64,000 nt of DNA from Microlunatus antarcticus (lineage in GTDB: Bacteria; Actinomycetota; Actinomycetes; Propionibacteriales; Propionibacteriaceae). A model generated the notes under the pieces. The model worked only from the letters and a program-made list of their open reading frames with translations. It had not been told where the DNA came from and did no database searches. The stretch lies in NCBI RefSeq assembly GCF_014193425.1, contig NZ_JACHZG010000001.1, positions 2,356,001 to 2,420,000 on the forward strand, written 5' to 3'. The stretch's first letter is position 1. Every line of letters begins with the position of its first letter. Both the position numbers and the translations under genes were made by a program. Shown here one piece after another: positions 30,035 to 39,913 of this stretch.

Positions 30035-32545
30035 TCAGCTCCGGCTGGTCACCGCCTTGCGCGCGGCGGCCAGGGTGGCGTCGGACGAGACCGACGTGCT
30101 GGTCCCGAGGCCGACCCGCAGCGACGTGCCCTCCTGCTGCTGGACCGTCAGGGTCACCCCCGCGTTGGCCACGCGGACCCCGGCCAGCGGGGTCGCCGCC
30201 CGGAAGTAGGACTTCGTGTCGTCGAAGGTCGGCACGGCGTCCTGGCCGCGGACGTAGCTCGGCTGGCCGTTCACGTGGAGCGTGAACGAGTCGGCCTTCT
30301 GCAGCCCGAACGTCGCGTCGTAGATCTGCACACGAGCGCGCCACGGCTTGCCGTCGATCCGGTTGATCGGCGTCGGGTGCGCGTCGACCACGAGGATCTC
30401 TCCGTTGCCCGGGTGGGCCGACACGTTGTTGTCGGTGTAGCTGCCGTCCCAGTAGCTCACCTGCAGACCGTCCTGGTACGGGAAGTGGTCCACCTTGTCC
30501 GGCAGCGTCGAGCCGTACCCGAAGTCGTACGGACCGGTCTTCAGGTACTGGTCGAACGAGGTGTAGGTGCGGTTGCTGGCGATGTAGTACTGCGGGAACG
30601 CCGAGCTGGTGGTGGCCCCGACGACGCTGAAGCCGTCGGCGGTCCAGCCGTCCAGCCCCTTCTCGGCGCCGTCGGCGAGGACGGTCGTCGTGCCCGAGAC
30701 GAGCTTGACGTCGTCGACGAAGAGCCCGGCGGGCTTCGACGCGTCGTCACCCTGGACACCGCCGTCGCTGGCGTAGCGGAAGCGGAGCCCGACCGTCTTG
30801 CCGGCGTAGGCCGACATGTCGAACGTCGCCGGGACGTAGCCCTTGGACAGCCCGGTGATCCCGTTGCCGACCGCGGGGTCCGTGATGCTGCCGGGGACGG
30901 CCTTCCAGCCGGACCCGTCGTCGACCTGGACGTAGCCGTAGTCGTATCCGGTCTCGATGTTCCAGCTGGCCTTGAAGGTCAGCGTCGCCTTGCCGGCGGG
31001 CAGGGTCACCCGTCGGCTGAGGGTGTTGTCGAGGTTGTCGCCCTGCGCGCTCCAGAACTGCTGCGTGCCCTCGGGAGGCGTCGGAAGTGCGGTGGTGACC
31101 TTCTTCGGCGGCAGGACCGTCACCAGGGCCTGGGCCTTGGCGGAGTTGTACTCGTGCGGGCCGAGGTTGAAGTTGCGACGCTCACCGGCGACGCCCACCT
31201 CGTAGTCGAGCCAGCCGAGCTGGAGCTTCTCCCACGCGCCGAGGTCGCCGGGGCGGGTGCCGATGCCCTGGTCGCCCGGGGCCGACAGCCGGCTCTGGGC
31301 CATCAGGCTCCAGAACTCCATCGGCTGGTCGCCGCCCACCGTGTCGTACAGGTCAGGCAGGCCGAGGTCGTGCCCGTACTCGTGCGTGAAGACCGAGAGC
31401 CCGCCGTTCTCCGGCTGCATCGTGTAGTCGCCGACCCACAGGCCGGAGTCACCGATCTCGGTGCCGCCGAGCTTGTTGGCCGAGGGGCCGGTCGTGCCGG
31501 CGTCCGTGCCGTACGCGTACCAGCGGTGCGACCAGATGGCGTCCTCGCCCTGGATCGGGTCGCCGTCCGCCTCGTCGCCGCCCGAGTGCACGACCTGGAA
31601 GTGGTCGATGTAGCCGTCGGGCTCGTTGAAGTTGCCGTCGCCGTCGTAGTCGTAGCGGTCCTGCTGGTCGAACTCGGCCAGCTGACGCTTGATCTGCGCG
31701 TCGGTGCGGCCGAAGAGGCGCTTCTGGTCGGTGACCCACTGGCTGACGCCGTCGCGGATCAGGGCCCAGCTGTTGTCGCAGACGTTGCTGGCGCAGACGT
31801 TGGGGTCGTCGCCGTTCGCGTCCTGGGGGTCGTCGGTCGAGCGGCCGTAGCGCGCCTCGTTGTAGGGCACCTTGACCCAGCCGGTGACGGTGCCGTCGAC
31901 CGAGTAGCGGCCCGAGGACTGCTTCTCGTAGTAGGTCTTGAGCGACTCGACGCCCGCACCCTCGCCGAAGTAGAGCTTCTTGAAGTAGGCGGGCGAGTAG
32001 TCCTTCTGCCACACGGTGCTGTTGTTGGTCGCGCGGTCGGGCTCGGGGATCGCGTTGTGCAGCGGGCCCTCGAAGGTCGTCGGGCCCTCGGTGAGCGGGT
32101 CGGTGTCGCGGTCGGGGAAGCGCGGGTCGCGCTTGTTCCCGAACTCGGTGAGGACGACGAAGATCTTGTCGGTCTTCTCCCGGCCCAGCTCCACGTACTG
32201 GTCGACCATCTTGGGTGCGACCGCGCCGCCGGAGGCCACGCGCGACCGCTGGCTCGCGCTGAGCCCGGCCTGCTTCTGGCCGACCTTGACGACGTAGGAG
32301 CCGTTGATCTTCTGGACCTTGGCCTGCCCCGTGAGGACCAGGTTCAGCGCCTGCTTGCGCAGGGCCTGCTGCTTCTCGTCGAGCGGGTTCGGCAGGGCGT
32401 CCGAGCCCTTGGCCTTCGGTGCGGCCGCGGGCGCTGCCGACGGGGCCCCGACGGGCGGCGCTGCGGTCGCCGAGGTGACCGCTCCGGTCAGGATCAGGCC
32501 CGTCGCCAGGCCGAGGCCCAGCACTGCTCTTGCTTCTCTTCGCAC
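30035..32545 (-). CDS. Secreted M6-family metalloprotease (immune inhibitor A type)
   Basis: This 836-residue protein has a signal peptide (RREARAVLGLGLATGLILTG, cleavage near ATAAPP), then a propeptide-like region. The zinc-protease motif HEYGHDLGLPDLYD starts at about residue 386; the two His and the following acidic residue match M6. The C-terminal half has jelly-roll/MAM-like beta segments (RVTLPAGKATLTFKASWNIE), as in InhA proteins. It degrades extracellular proteins. A GTG start with GGGGAG upstream is used. A promoter with an overlapping palindrome lies at 32596-32634. Confidence 0.9.
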   Translation of the reverse strand: MRREARAVLGLGLATGLILTGAVTSATAAPPVGAPSAAPAAAPKAKGSDALPNPLDEKQQALRKQALNLVLTGQAKVQKINGSYVVKVGQKQAGLSASQRSRVASGGAVAPKMVDQYVELGREKTDKIFVVLTEFGNKRDPRFPDRDTDPLTEGPTTFEGPLHNAIPEPDRATNNSTVWQKDYSPAYFKKLYFGEGAGVESLKTYYEKQSSGRYSVDGTVTGWVKVPYNEARYGRSTDDPQDANGDDPNVCASNVCDNSWALIRDGVSQWVTDQKRLFGRTDAQIKRQLAEFDQQDRYDYDGDGNFNEPDGYIDHFQVVHSGGDEADGDPIQGEDAIWSHRWYAYGTDAGTTGPSANKLGGTEIGDSGLWVGDYTMQPENGGLSVFTHEYGHDLGLPDLYDTVGGDQPMEFWSLMAQSRLSAPGDQGIGTRPGDLGAWEKLQLGWLDYEVGVAGERRNFNLGPHEYNSAKAQALVTVLPPKKVTTALPTPPEGTQQFWSAQGDNLDNTLSRRVTLPAGKATLTFKASWNIETGYDYGYVQVDDGSGWKAVPGSITDPAVGNGITGLSKGYVPATFDMSAYAGKTVGLRFRYASDGGVQGDDASKPAGLFVDDVKLVSGTTTVLADGAEKGLDGWTADGFSVVGATTSSAFPQYYIASNRTYTSFDQYLKTGPYDFGYGSTLPDKVDHFPYQDGLQVSYWDGSYTDNNVSAHPGNGEILVVDAHPTPINRIDGKPWRARVQIYDATFGLQKADSFTLHVNGQPSYVRGQDAVPTFDDTKSYFRAATPLAGVRVANAGVTLTVQQQEGTSLRVGLGTSTSVSSDATLAAARKAVTSRS

Positions 32546-32595
32546 GTCACTCCCCTGGCCCTGTACCGGGCCTGTTGACTGGCTTCAGGGTCCGA

Positions 32596-32634
32596 AACGT
32601 ACGGGTGGGGTGTGACAGGTGACAATCACCTGTC
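32596..32634 (-). promoter_or_regulatory. Putative promoter and operator of the M6 protease gene
   Basis: On the minus strand TTGTCA (32625-32620) and TACGTT (32601-32596) are spaced by 18 bp, a plausible -35/-10 pair. A perfect palindrome, GACAGGTGA-CAA-TCACCTGTC (32614-32634), overlaps the -35, so a repressor could compete with RNA polymerase. The palindrome could instead be part of a terminator for nusB, which ends at 32694. Confidence 0.5.
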
Positions 32635-32693
32635 GGGGTGAGAAGTGAACTCTTTGACTTTCCTCAGTAATGCCCGGGAACTTCCTCCCCGGC

Positions 32694-33176
32694 CTACGAG
32701 GCGACCGACGCCCCGGGCCCGGCGGACTTGCTGTTGACGATCGCGCCGAGCACGCCGCCCACGAAGGACGGCGACTCGTCGGTCGACAGCTCCGAGACGA
32801 GGCGGACGGCCTCGGAGACCGCGACCGCGTCAGGCACCGCCAGGTGGTCGATCTCGAGCACGGCGATCCGCAGCGCGCTGCGGTCGACCCGCGGCGTGCG
32901 CGGCAGGGTCCAGCCCTTGGCCAGGGCTGCGGAGATCCGTGCGTCGATCGCCTCCTGGTGGTCGGCGACCCCCTCGACGAGGGTGCGCGTGTAGTCGCGC
33001 AGCGGCGGGTCGGCGTCGGCCGCGCGGGCGGCGAGCGTCTCCAGGACGCCGGTGCCGCGCACCTCGGACTCGAAGAGGATGTCGAGCGCGCGCTTGCGCG
33101 CCTTGGAGCGGGCCGAGACCCGGACCGGGGTGGGCGGGGCCGCAGGAGCCGACGGCGTGGGGGCGGAGTCGCTCAC
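32694..33176 (-). CDS. nusB: Transcription antitermination factor NusB
   Basis: This 160-residue all-helical protein binds boxA RNA with NusE in rRNA antitermination. Motifs are SARSKARKRALDILFESEVRG, the middle DRSALRIAVLEI and DAVAVSEAVRLVSEL, ending SFVGGVLGAIVNS. The GTG start at 33176 lies 1 bp after the efp stop; the upstream frame is an efp shadow. A Ser/Ala/Pro-rich N-terminal extension of about 18 residues precedes the domain. Confidence 0.94.
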   Translation of the reverse strand: MSDSAPTPSAPAAPPTPVRVSARSKARKRALDILFESEVRGTGVLETLAARAADADPPLRDYTRTLVEGVADHQEAIDARISAALAKGWTLPRTPRVDRSALRIAVLEIDHLAVPDAVAVSEAVRLVSELSTDESPSFVGGVLGAIVNSKSAGPGASVAS

Positions 33177-33177
33177 C

Positions 33178-33738
33178 TCAGCCGACGCGGCCGAGATAGC
33201 TGCCGTCGCGCGTGTCGACCTTGACCCGCTCACCGGTGGTGAGGAACAGCGGCACCTGGATCTGGAGGCCGGTCTCGACGGTGGCGGGCTTGGTGCCGCC
33301 GGTGCTCCGGTCGCCCTGCAGGCCGGGCTCGGTGTAGGTGACCTCGAGCTCCACCGACGCCGGCAGGTCGAGGTAGAGCGGCGTCTCCTCGTGGATCGCC
33401 ACGGTCGCCATGTGCTCGGGGAGCAGGTAGTTCTTCGCGTCGCCGACGGTGTCGTCGGGGATGACCAGCTGCTCGTAGCTGCTGGTGTCCATGAACACGT
33501 AGCCCGCGCCGTCGTGGTAGAGGTACTGCATCTCACGGCGGTCGACGCTGGCCGTGTCGACCTTGGTGTCGGAGTTGAAGGTGCGGTCGACGACCTTGCC
33601 GGACAGCACGTGCTTGAGCTTGGTCCGGACGACGGTGTTGCCCTTGCCCGGCTTGTGGTGCTGGAACCAGATCACGGACCACAGCTGGCCGTCCAGGTCG
33701 AGGACCATGCCGTTCTTCAGATCGTTCGTGGACGCCAC
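33178..33738 (-). CDS. efp: Elongation factor P
   Basis: This 186-residue, three-domain tRNA-mimic relieves ribosome stalling at proline stretches. The N-terminal KOW-like domain has the loop HHKPGKGN with the exposed lysine at its tip. The central OB domain has [16 protein letters not shown], and the C-terminal OB ends in the conserved [12 protein letters not shown]. No EpmA or EarP modification gene is visible nearby. It is coupled to nusB. Confidence 0.96.
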   Translation of the reverse strand: MASTNDLKNGMVLDLDGQLWSVIWFQHHKPGKGNTVVRTKLKHVLSGKVVDRTFNSDTKVDTASVDRREMQYLYHDGAGYVFMDTSSYEQLVIPDDTVGDAKNYLLPEHMATVAIHEETPLYLDLPASVELEVTYTEPGLQGDRSTGGTKPATVETGLQIQVPLFLTTGERVKVDTRDGSYLGRVG

Positions 33739-33792
33739 GCTTACGTACCCCTCTTCGACTTCACTTCTACTTCGTCCGAGCAGTGGGTGAGT

Positions 33793-34623
33793 CTAGCCGC
33801 CGGGCGACAGGGGTCGGCGCGCGAGCGTGTGGCGCACGTCCTGGGTGAACGTGAACCCCGGCGCCCCCAGCCCGAGCTCGGCCACCCGCTCGACGATCCG
33901 GGTCCGGACGGCGTCGCGGTCGGTCTCGGGGACGGCCTCCCACATGGCGCGCTGCCCGTGCGACCAGGTGAACGCGAGCAGGTGCTCCACGTCGCGGAAC
34001 CTCGCCTCCACCGTCGCGCGGACGGTGCGGACCTCGACCAGCCCGGCCTCGGCGAGGAGGGCCTCCATCCCGGCGTCGGAGTCGAACGGCCCCGTCGCGC
34101 CCGAGGTGCGGGCGTCCTTGAGCCGGGCGGGGAGATAGGGCCCGAAGACCGCGTCGACGCTGCGCCACCGCGGGTCCTCCTCGCCGAACGTCGTCACCCC
34201 CAGCCGACCGCCCGGGACCAGCAGCTCCGTCCAGCGACGCAGCGCGGCGGCGGGGTCGTCGAGGAAGAACAGCACGAGCGACGAGGCCACGACGTCGTAC
34301 GAGCGGGGCGGCAGGTCGGGCGCCTGCGCGTCCCCGACGAGCACCTCGACCCACTCGAGGTCCGCGAGGTCGGCGGCGGTCCGGCGCACCATCTCCGGCG
34401 CGAGGTCCAGGCCCACGGCCCGCCCCTGCGCGCCGACGAGGGGTGCGACCCGGCCGAGCACCGCCCCGCGCCCGCAGCCGACGTCCAGCACCCGCTCGCC
34501 CGGCTGCGGCTCCAGCGCGGCCACCAGGCCCGCGGCGATCGGGCCGAACCAGGGAACCCCGACGGCGTCGTAGGTCGCGGCCGCCCGGTCGAACACGCCG
34601 GCCGGCCCCGCGGGTGCGCTCAT
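33793..34623 (-). CDS. Class I SAM-dependent methyltransferase (UbiE-like)
   Basis: This 276-residue protein has FDRAAATYDAVGVPWFGPIA at the N-terminus, then SAM motif I VLDVGCGRGAVLGRVAPLV, the acidic VGLDLAPEMV and the post-I YDVVASSLVLFFLDDP. It resembles small-molecule C- or O-methyltransferases of the UbiE/BioC group; the substrate is unknown. In many actinobacteria this site between aroB and efp holds aroQ and an aminopeptidase gene instead. The start at 34623 gives the family N-terminus. Confidence 0.85.
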   Translation of the reverse strand: MSAPAGPAGVFDRAAATYDAVGVPWFGPIAAGLVAALEPQPGERVLDVGCGRGAVLGRVAPLVGAQGRAVGLDLAPEMVRRTAADLADLEWVEVLVGDAQAPDLPPRSYDVVASSLVLFFLDDPAAALRRWTELLVPGGRLGVTTFGEEDPRWRSVDAVFGPYLPARLKDARTSGATGPFDSDAGMEALLAEAGLVEVRTVRATVEARFRDVEHLLAFTWSHGQRAMWEAVPETDRDAVRTRIVERVAELGLGAPGFTFTQDVRHTLARRPLSPGG

Positions 34624-34672
34624 GCTCCCCACTGTGGCACCGGTGCGCCTGGCGTCAACGCCCCCTGAGCCG

Positions 34673-35785
34673 TCAGACCCGTGTGAGGGCCGCGAACGCG
34701 GTGCGCAGGAGCTCGTCGGACGGGGCCGAGAGGATCTCGGCGCTCGCCAGGTCGTTGAGGACGACGAAGCGCAACGTGGACCCGCGGGTCTTCTTGTCCA
34801 GGCCCATCGTGGCGACGAGGTCTTCGAGGGCGTCCGGCGCGTACGTGGTGGGCAGGCCGAGCGAGCCGAGGACGGCCCGGTGCCGGTCGGCGACGGCGTC
34901 GTCGAGGACGCCGGCGGCACGGGCCAGCTCGGCCACGAACACCATCCCGACGCTGACCGCCTCGCCGTGGCGCCAGCGGAAGCGTTCGCGGCGCTCGACC
35001 GCGTGGCCCAGCGTGTGGCCGTAGTTGAGCAGCTCCCGACCGACCTGACGCCCCTCGGACGTCGCCTCGCGCAGGTCGGCGGAGACGACGCGGGCCTTGA
35101 CCCGGACCGAGCGCTCGACGAGCTCGCGGAGCACCGGCGACGCGGGGTCGAGGGCCGCCTCCGGCTCCTGCTCGACCAGCTCCAGGATGCGGGGGTCGGC
35201 GATGAAGCCGCACTTGACCACCTCGCCGAGACCGGCCCGCAGGTCGACCGGCGGGAGCGTGGCCAGCAGGTCGAGGTCGCAGACGACGCCGACCGGCTCG
35301 TGGAACACGCCGACCAGGTTCTTGCCCTCGGCGGTGTTGATGCCGGTCTTGCCGCCCACGGCCGCGTCGACCATGGCCAGCAGGCTCGTCGGCACGGTCA
35401 CCAGGGCCACGCCGCGCAGCCAGGTCGCGGCCACGAAGCCCGCGAGGTCGGTCGTCGACCCGCCGCCGACGCCGACGACCGCGTCGCTGCGGGTGAAGCC
35501 GGCGTTCCCGAGCACCGCCCAGCAGCGCGCGGCCACCTCGACCGTCTTCGCCGCCTCGGCGTCGGGCACGTCGATCCGCACGACCTCGTGCCCGGCGTGC
35601 TCGAGCGACGCGGAGACCCGAACGGCGACGTCGATGAGGGCGGCTGGGTGCAGCACGGCCACCCGCCGCGGCGCACCGAGCACGTCGGCGACCCGCGCGA
35701 GGACGCCGCGACCGACGACGACGTCGTACGGGCGCTCGGCCGCGACACCGATCAGGGTCACGCCGCCGGACTCGGGGTCAGTCAC
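34673..35785 (-). CDS. aroB: 3-Dehydroquinate synthase
   Basis: This 370-residue enzyme makes 3-dehydroquinate, shikimate pathway step 2, using NAD+ and a metal. It has [50 protein letters not shown] and the metal-binding [11 protein letters not shown] then [12 protein letters not shown]. Its start overlaps the aroK end by 8 bp. The order aroC-aroK-aroB is conserved. Confidence 0.97.
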   Translation of the reverse strand: MTDPESGGVTLIGVAAERPYDVVVGRGVLARVADVLGAPRRVAVLHPAALIDVAVRVSASLEHAGHEVVRIDVPDAEAAKTVEVAARCWAVLGNAGFTRSDAVVGVGGGSTTDLAGFVAATWLRGVALVTVPTSLLAMVDAAVGGKTGINTAEGKNLVGVFHEPVGVVCDLDLLATLPPVDLRAGLGEVVKCGFIADPRILELVEQEPEAALDPASPVLRELVERSVRVKARVVSADLREATSEGRQVGRELLNYGHTLGHAVERRERFRWRHGEAVSVGMVFVAELARAAGVLDDAVADRHRAVLGSLGLPTTYAPDALEDLVATMGLDKKTRGSTLRFVVLNDLASAEILSAPSDELLRTAFAALTRV

Positions 35786-36284
35786 GCGCCCAGCCCAGCG
35801 CCTCGACGGCGTCCGCGACCTGCTCGGGAGTCTGCGCGTCCGTGTCGACGCTCGCCCGGGCGACCTCGGCGTAGAGCGGGGTGCGCTCGTTGAGCAGCTT
35901 GACCAGGCGGCCGCGGACGTTCCCCAGCAGCAGCGGACGGGCCTCGTTCAGCCCGACGCGCCCGGCCGCGTGCGCGATGGTCACGCGGAGCCAGACGACG
36001 GGTCGGCCGGCGAGGGCGGCGCGGGTCGCGGGCGAGAGCACCGCCCCGCCGCCGAGCGCGAGGACGCCGGGCGCGTCCAGCAGCTCCGCGGTCGTGGACT
36101 CCTCGAACGCGCGGAAGACGGCCTCGCCGTCGTCGGCGAAGATCTCCGCCACGCTCTTGCCCACCCGGGCCTCGATCACGGCGTCGACGTCGGCGAACGG
36201 CTCGCCCCAGCGCTCGGCGAGCAGCGCCCCGACGGTCGACTTGCCCGACCCCGGGGAGCCGACCAGCACCAGGCGAGCGCTCAC
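35778..36284 (-). CDS. aroK: Shikimate kinase
   Basis: This 168-residue P-loop kinase phosphorylates shikimate. It has Walker [20 protein letters not shown], the substrate Asp in [19 protein letters not shown] for shikimate binding, and [12 protein letters not shown] as the lid region. A 7-bp gap follows aroC and an 8-bp overlap precedes aroB, so it lies in one operon. Confidence 0.96.
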   Translation of the reverse strand: MSARLVLVGSPGSGKSTVGALLAERWGEPFADVDAVIEARVGKSVAEIFADDGEAVFRAFEESTTAELLDAPGVLALGGGAVLSPATRAALAGRPVVWLRVTIAHAAGRVGLNEARPLLLGNVRGRLVKLLNERTPLYAEVARASVDTDAQTPEQVADAVEALGWARD

Positions 36285-36291
36285 GGCGTGG

Positions 36292-37497
36292 TCACCGGAC
36301 GCCGGCGGCCAGGGCGAGGCCCCGGCTCGCGACGTCGGCGAGGTAGGACTCCCAGTTGCGCCGGGTCTCGGCCACGGAGTCCCCGCCGAACTTCTCCAGC
36401 GCCGCGTCGGCCAGCACCAGCGCCGCCATCGCCTCGGCGACGACCCCCGCCGCGGGCACGGCGCAGACGTCGGAGCGCTGGTGGTGGGCGACGGCGGCCT
36501 CGCCGGTGGAGGTGTCGATGGTCCGCAGCGCGCGCGGCACGGTGGCGATCGGCTTCATGGCGACCCGGACGCGCAGCACCTCACCGGTGCTCATGCCGCC
36601 CTCGGTCCCGCCAGAACGTCCGGACACCCGGGCGATGCCGTCACCGTTGGAGGTGATCTCGTCGTGCGCGAGGCTGCCGCGGGTCCGGGCCAGCTCGAAG
36701 CCGTCACCGATCTCGACGCCCTTGATCGCCTGGATCCCCATCATCGCGCCGGCGAGGCGCGCGTCGAGGCGGCGGTCGCCGTGGACGTGCGAGCCGAGCC
36801 CCGGGGGCAGGCCCCAGACGACGACCTCGACGACCCCACCGAGGGTGTCGCCGTCCTTCTGCGCGCTCTCCACCTCGGCGATCATCGCGGCGCTCGCGTC
36901 GCGGTCGTAGCAGCGCACCGGGTCGGCGTCGATGGCCTCGAGGTCGTCCGGGCCCGGGACGACGCCGGCGGGGGCCTTGACCGATCCCAGCTCGACGACG
37001 TGGCTGAGCACCTGCACGCCGTACGCCTGCTCCAGGAAGCGGCGGGCTACGCAGCCGAGCGCCACCCGGGCCGCGGTCTCCCGCGCGCTGGCGCGCTCGA
37101 GGACGGGCCGGGCCTCGTCGAAGTCGTACTTCTGCATGCCGACGAGGTCGGCGTGACCGGGCCGGGGGCGGGTGAGCTTGGCGTTGCGCGCCTGCGCGTC
37201 GAGCACCGAGGCCTCGACGGGGTCGGCCGACATGACCGTCTCCCACTTGGGCCACTCGGTGTTGCCGACCTCGATCGCGACGGGTCCGCCCTGGGTCTCG
37301 CCGTGGCGCACCCCGCCGAGGATCGTGACCGCGTCGGCCTCGAACTTCATCCGCGCACCGCGGCCGAAGCCGAGCCGGCGCCGGGCGAGCGCGTCGGCGA
37401 CGTCGGCCGTCGTCACCTCGACGTGGGCGGGCATGCCCTCGAGGACCGCGACCAGCGCTGGTCCGTGGGACTCTCCTGCGGTCAGCCAGCGAAGCAC
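36292..37497 (-). CDS. aroC: Chorismate synthase
   Basis: This 401-residue enzyme forms chorismate with reduced FMN. It starts [20 protein letters not shown] and contains [34 protein letters not shown], and the late [19 protein letters not shown] and [13 protein letters not shown]. It is first of the aroC-K-B cluster; the Nramp-like gene ends 55 bp upstream. Confidence 0.97.
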   Translation of the reverse strand: MLRWLTAGESHGPALVAVLEGMPAHVEVTTADVADALARRRLGFGRGARMKFEADAVTILGGVRHGETQGGPVAIEVGNTEWPKWETVMSADPVEASVLDAQARNAKLTRPRPGHADLVGMQKYDFDEARPVLERASARETAARVALGCVARRFLEQAYGVQVLSHVVELGSVKAPAGVVPGPDDLEAIDADPVRCYDRDASAAMIAEVESAQKDGDTLGGVVEVVVWGLPPGLGSHVHGDRRLDARLAGAMMGIQAIKGVEIGDGFELARTRGSLAHDEITSNGDGIARVSGRSGGTEGGMSTGEVLRVRVAMKPIATVPRALRTIDTSTGEAAVAHHQRSDVCAVPAAGVVAEAMAALVLADAALEKFGGDSVAETRRNWESYLADVASRGLALAAGVR

Positions 37498-37552
37498 GCG
37501 GGCCAGTGTTCCACGGTGACGTCGGTGCAGGCCCGACGTCTTGTGCGCCGGC

Positions 37553-39001
37553 TCAGCCGAAGAGCTTGCCCAGCTGGTCGCGGAACGTCAGGAACGACAG
37601 CGTCCCGAAGAGCAGGACCGCCCAGACCAGCGCCCCGAGGCGGAACCCGCGGACCCGGATCGCCGCCGGCAGGGTCTTGCGGTTGATCAGGATCAGCAGC
37701 CCGGAATAGATGAACATCATGAAGCCGCCGACGACGGCCGCGATCACCAGCAGCACGATCGGCTGGTCGAAGCCGGCCGCCAGCACGACGATCCCGATTC
37801 CGACGAGGCCCCAGACGAGTCCGGCGTAGACCTTCGACTCGTTCGCGTCGCGCTTGTAGCTCGTCTTGATGACGTCGGCGGCGAGCCGGCTGGTGTAGTC
37901 GACGATGCCCAGGGCGGCGCCGAAGAGCGAGAAGGAGCCGACGATCCAGAAGAAGAACTTGAACCACGAGCCGACCCGCTCGGCCAGCACCTCGCCCTCG
38001 GTGCGCACGAAGGCGATGCCGTTGGCGAGGTCGTCGCGGCCGTAGACCGTGGAGTAGGCGAGCAGCGAGGTGAACATGATCGTGAGGAAGGTGATCAGCA
38101 CGAAGGTGAAGAGCTGCTCGAGGTTGGCGAACTTCCACCAGCCCTTCCAGCGGGAGAGGTTCTGCTCGGTCGGCTCGAAGATGTAGCCGGGCGACGGCGT
38201 GGCCTCGGGCTGGCCGGTCACCGGACTGACGAGCCGGGGCACGAACTCCCCCATGCCGAAGCCCTTGTCGCGGATCCAGTTGGACTGCACCAGGTTCTGG
38301 CCGCCGCCCGCCCCGGCGAAGGCGAGCGCGCCGAGCAGGGTCGCGAAGCCGAGCTGCTCGTACGGGATGTCGGCCCGGGTCACGATCTGGGGGACGTCGG
38401 ACCAGGCCGAGGCCCCGACCGCGACGATCGCCCCGATGACGAAGAGCAGGATCACCGCCGCCACCTTGAGCATCTGCGCCCGCTCGAGGGCGACGTAGAC
38501 GACCGGGGCCAGCGTGAGGACCAGCCCGATGACGACGAGCATCCCGATGGCGATGAAGGTGGGCTTCCCCCCGAACACGTACGACGCAAGCGTCGCGCTG
38601 CTCGTCGCCCAGCCGGGCCAGAGGTTGGCGAAGTAGGCGAGGAGCGCGAAGACGAGGCCCCAGTGCCGCCAGTAGCGGCTGAACCCCGTCAGCGCGGTCT
38701 CCCCCGTCGCGAGCGTGTAGCGCTCGATCTCGAGGTTGATGAAGTACTGGGTGCCCAGGCCGACCAGGGCGGCCCAGACGAAGACCAGCCCGACCTGGCT
38801 GGCGATGTAGGGGAACAGGACGAACTCGCCGGAGGACAGACCGACCCCGGCGGCGATGATGCCCGGCCCGATCAGCCGGCGGTAGGCCTTGGGCGCGTCC
38901 GGCAGGTCACGGACCTCGGGTCGCGGCAGCGTTCGCGTGGGGAAGGCGTCGGCGGCGGAGCCGCCGCGTCGACCGTCGTCGGTGACTGTCATGCGAGCCA
39001 T
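37553..39001 (-). CDS. Nramp-superfamily transporter lacking the canonical metal motifs
   Basis: This 482-residue membrane protein has about 11-12 helices. The N-terminal [19 protein letters not shown] occupies helix 1 where true Nramp proteins have DPGN, and helix 6 reads [19 protein letters not shown] in place of the MPHN metal site. It is thus an Nramp-related protein whose substrate is not likely to be Mn2+/Fe2+ by the usual mechanism. The overall fold (LeuT type) and the long loop between helices 6 and 7 fit the family. It is inserted between aroC and aroE. Confidence 0.75.
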   Translation of the reverse strand: MARMTVTDDGRRGGSAADAFPTRTLPRPEVRDLPDAPKAYRRLIGPGIIAAGVGLSSGEFVLFPYIASQVGLVFVWAALVGLGTQYFINLEIERYTLATGETALTGFSRYWRHWGLVFALLAYFANLWPGWATSSATLASYVFGGKPTFIAIGMLVVIGLVLTLAPVVYVALERAQMLKVAAVILLFVIGAIVAVGASAWSDVPQIVTRADIPYEQLGFATLLGALAFAGAGGGQNLVQSNWIRDKGFGMGEFVPRLVSPVTGQPEATPSPGYIFEPTEQNLSRWKGWWKFANLEQLFTFVLITFLTIMFTSLLAYSTVYGRDDLANGIAFVRTEGEVLAERVGSWFKFFFWIVGSFSLFGAALGIVDYTSRLAADVIKTSYKRDANESKVYAGLVWGLVGIGIVVLAAGFDQPIVLLVIAAVVGGFMMFIYSGLLILINRKTLPAAIRVRGFRLGALVWAVLLFGTLSFLTFRDQLGKLFG

Positions 39002-39046
39002 GCCTACCAGCCCGAGGTCCGACCGCTCAGATCGGGGTGGCGTCGT

Positions 39047-39913
39047 TCAGACGTGCGCGGCGGCCAGCGCGGCGTCGCCGGCGGCCCGGAGGACACCGGG
39101 TGAGGGACGGCGCCCGGTCATCAGCCCGACCTGCAGGACGGCCTGCCCGACCAGCAGGTCCAGGCCGTCGACGACGCGGGCTCCGGCGCGGGCGGCCGCG
39201 GCGGCCAGCGCGGTGGGCCAGGGGTCGTAGACCACGTCGAACACCACGCCCGCGCTGTCGGCGAGCTCGTCGGCCCGGTCGTCGACCGCGCCCGCGGTGA
39301 CCGTGGAGACGAGCAGGTCGGCCGCCGGCGGCGTGGTGCCCCAGGCCAGCGCGACGAGGTCGACGCCGACGGCCTCGGCGAGCGGCCGCAGGGCCTCGGC
39401 CTTGCTCCGGTCGCGCGCCAGGACCTGCACCCGGGCCGCCCCGAGCTCGGCGGCGGACGCCACGCTGGAGCGGGCTGTCGCGCCGGACCCGACCACCGTC
39501 ACGGTCCGGACCGGCCCGGGCAGCATCCCTCGGACGGCCGCGACCAGCCCGCCCACGTCGGTGTTGTGGACCTCGCGGACCCCGGGCCCGAGGAGCAGCG
39601 TGTTGCCGGCGCCGGTCAGGCGGGCGGCGTCGGAGACGACCGTGAGGCCGGGCAGCTCCAGGACGGCCACCTTGAGCGGCATGGTCAGGCTGAGCCCGCG
39701 CCAGGTGGCGTCGAGCCCGTCCACGAACGCGGCCAGCCCGTCGCCCCGCACCTCGGCCCGGCCGTACAACCAGCCGGTCAGGCCCAGCTCGGCGTACGCG
39801 GCCGCGTGCAGGACGGGCGAGAGCGAGTGGGCGACCGGCGAGCCGAGCACCGCGCACCGGTGCTCGACCGCGTGGTCGCCCGCTGCAGCCGGAGCGGCCG
39901 GCTCAGCTGTCAC
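39047..39913 (-). CDS. aroE: Shikimate dehydrogenase
   Basis: This 288-residue NADP-dependent enzyme reduces 3-dehydroshikimate. It has AHSLSPVLHAAAYAELGL, the catalytic Lys in LTMPLK, TGAGNTLLL, VHNTDVGGLVAAV and the nucleotide loop VVGSGATARSSVASAAELG. The GTG at 39913 overlaps the mltG stop by 11 bp; the longer upstream frame is an mltG shadow. The order mltG-aroE-aroC is common, here with one insertion. Confidence 0.93.
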   Translation of the reverse strand: MTAEPAAPAAAGDHAVEHRCAVLGSPVAHSLSPVLHAAAYAELGLTGWLYGRAEVRGDGLAAFVDGLDATWRGLSLTMPLKVAVLELPGLTVVSDAARLTGAGNTLLLGPGVREVHNTDVGGLVAAVRGMLPGPVRTVTVVGSGATARSSVASAAELGAARVQVLARDRSKAEALRPLAEAVGVDLVALAWGTTPPAADLLVSTVTAGAVDDRADELADSAGVVFDVVYDPWPTALAAAAARAGARVVDGLDLLVGQAVLQVGLMTGRRPSPGVLRAAGDAALAAAHV

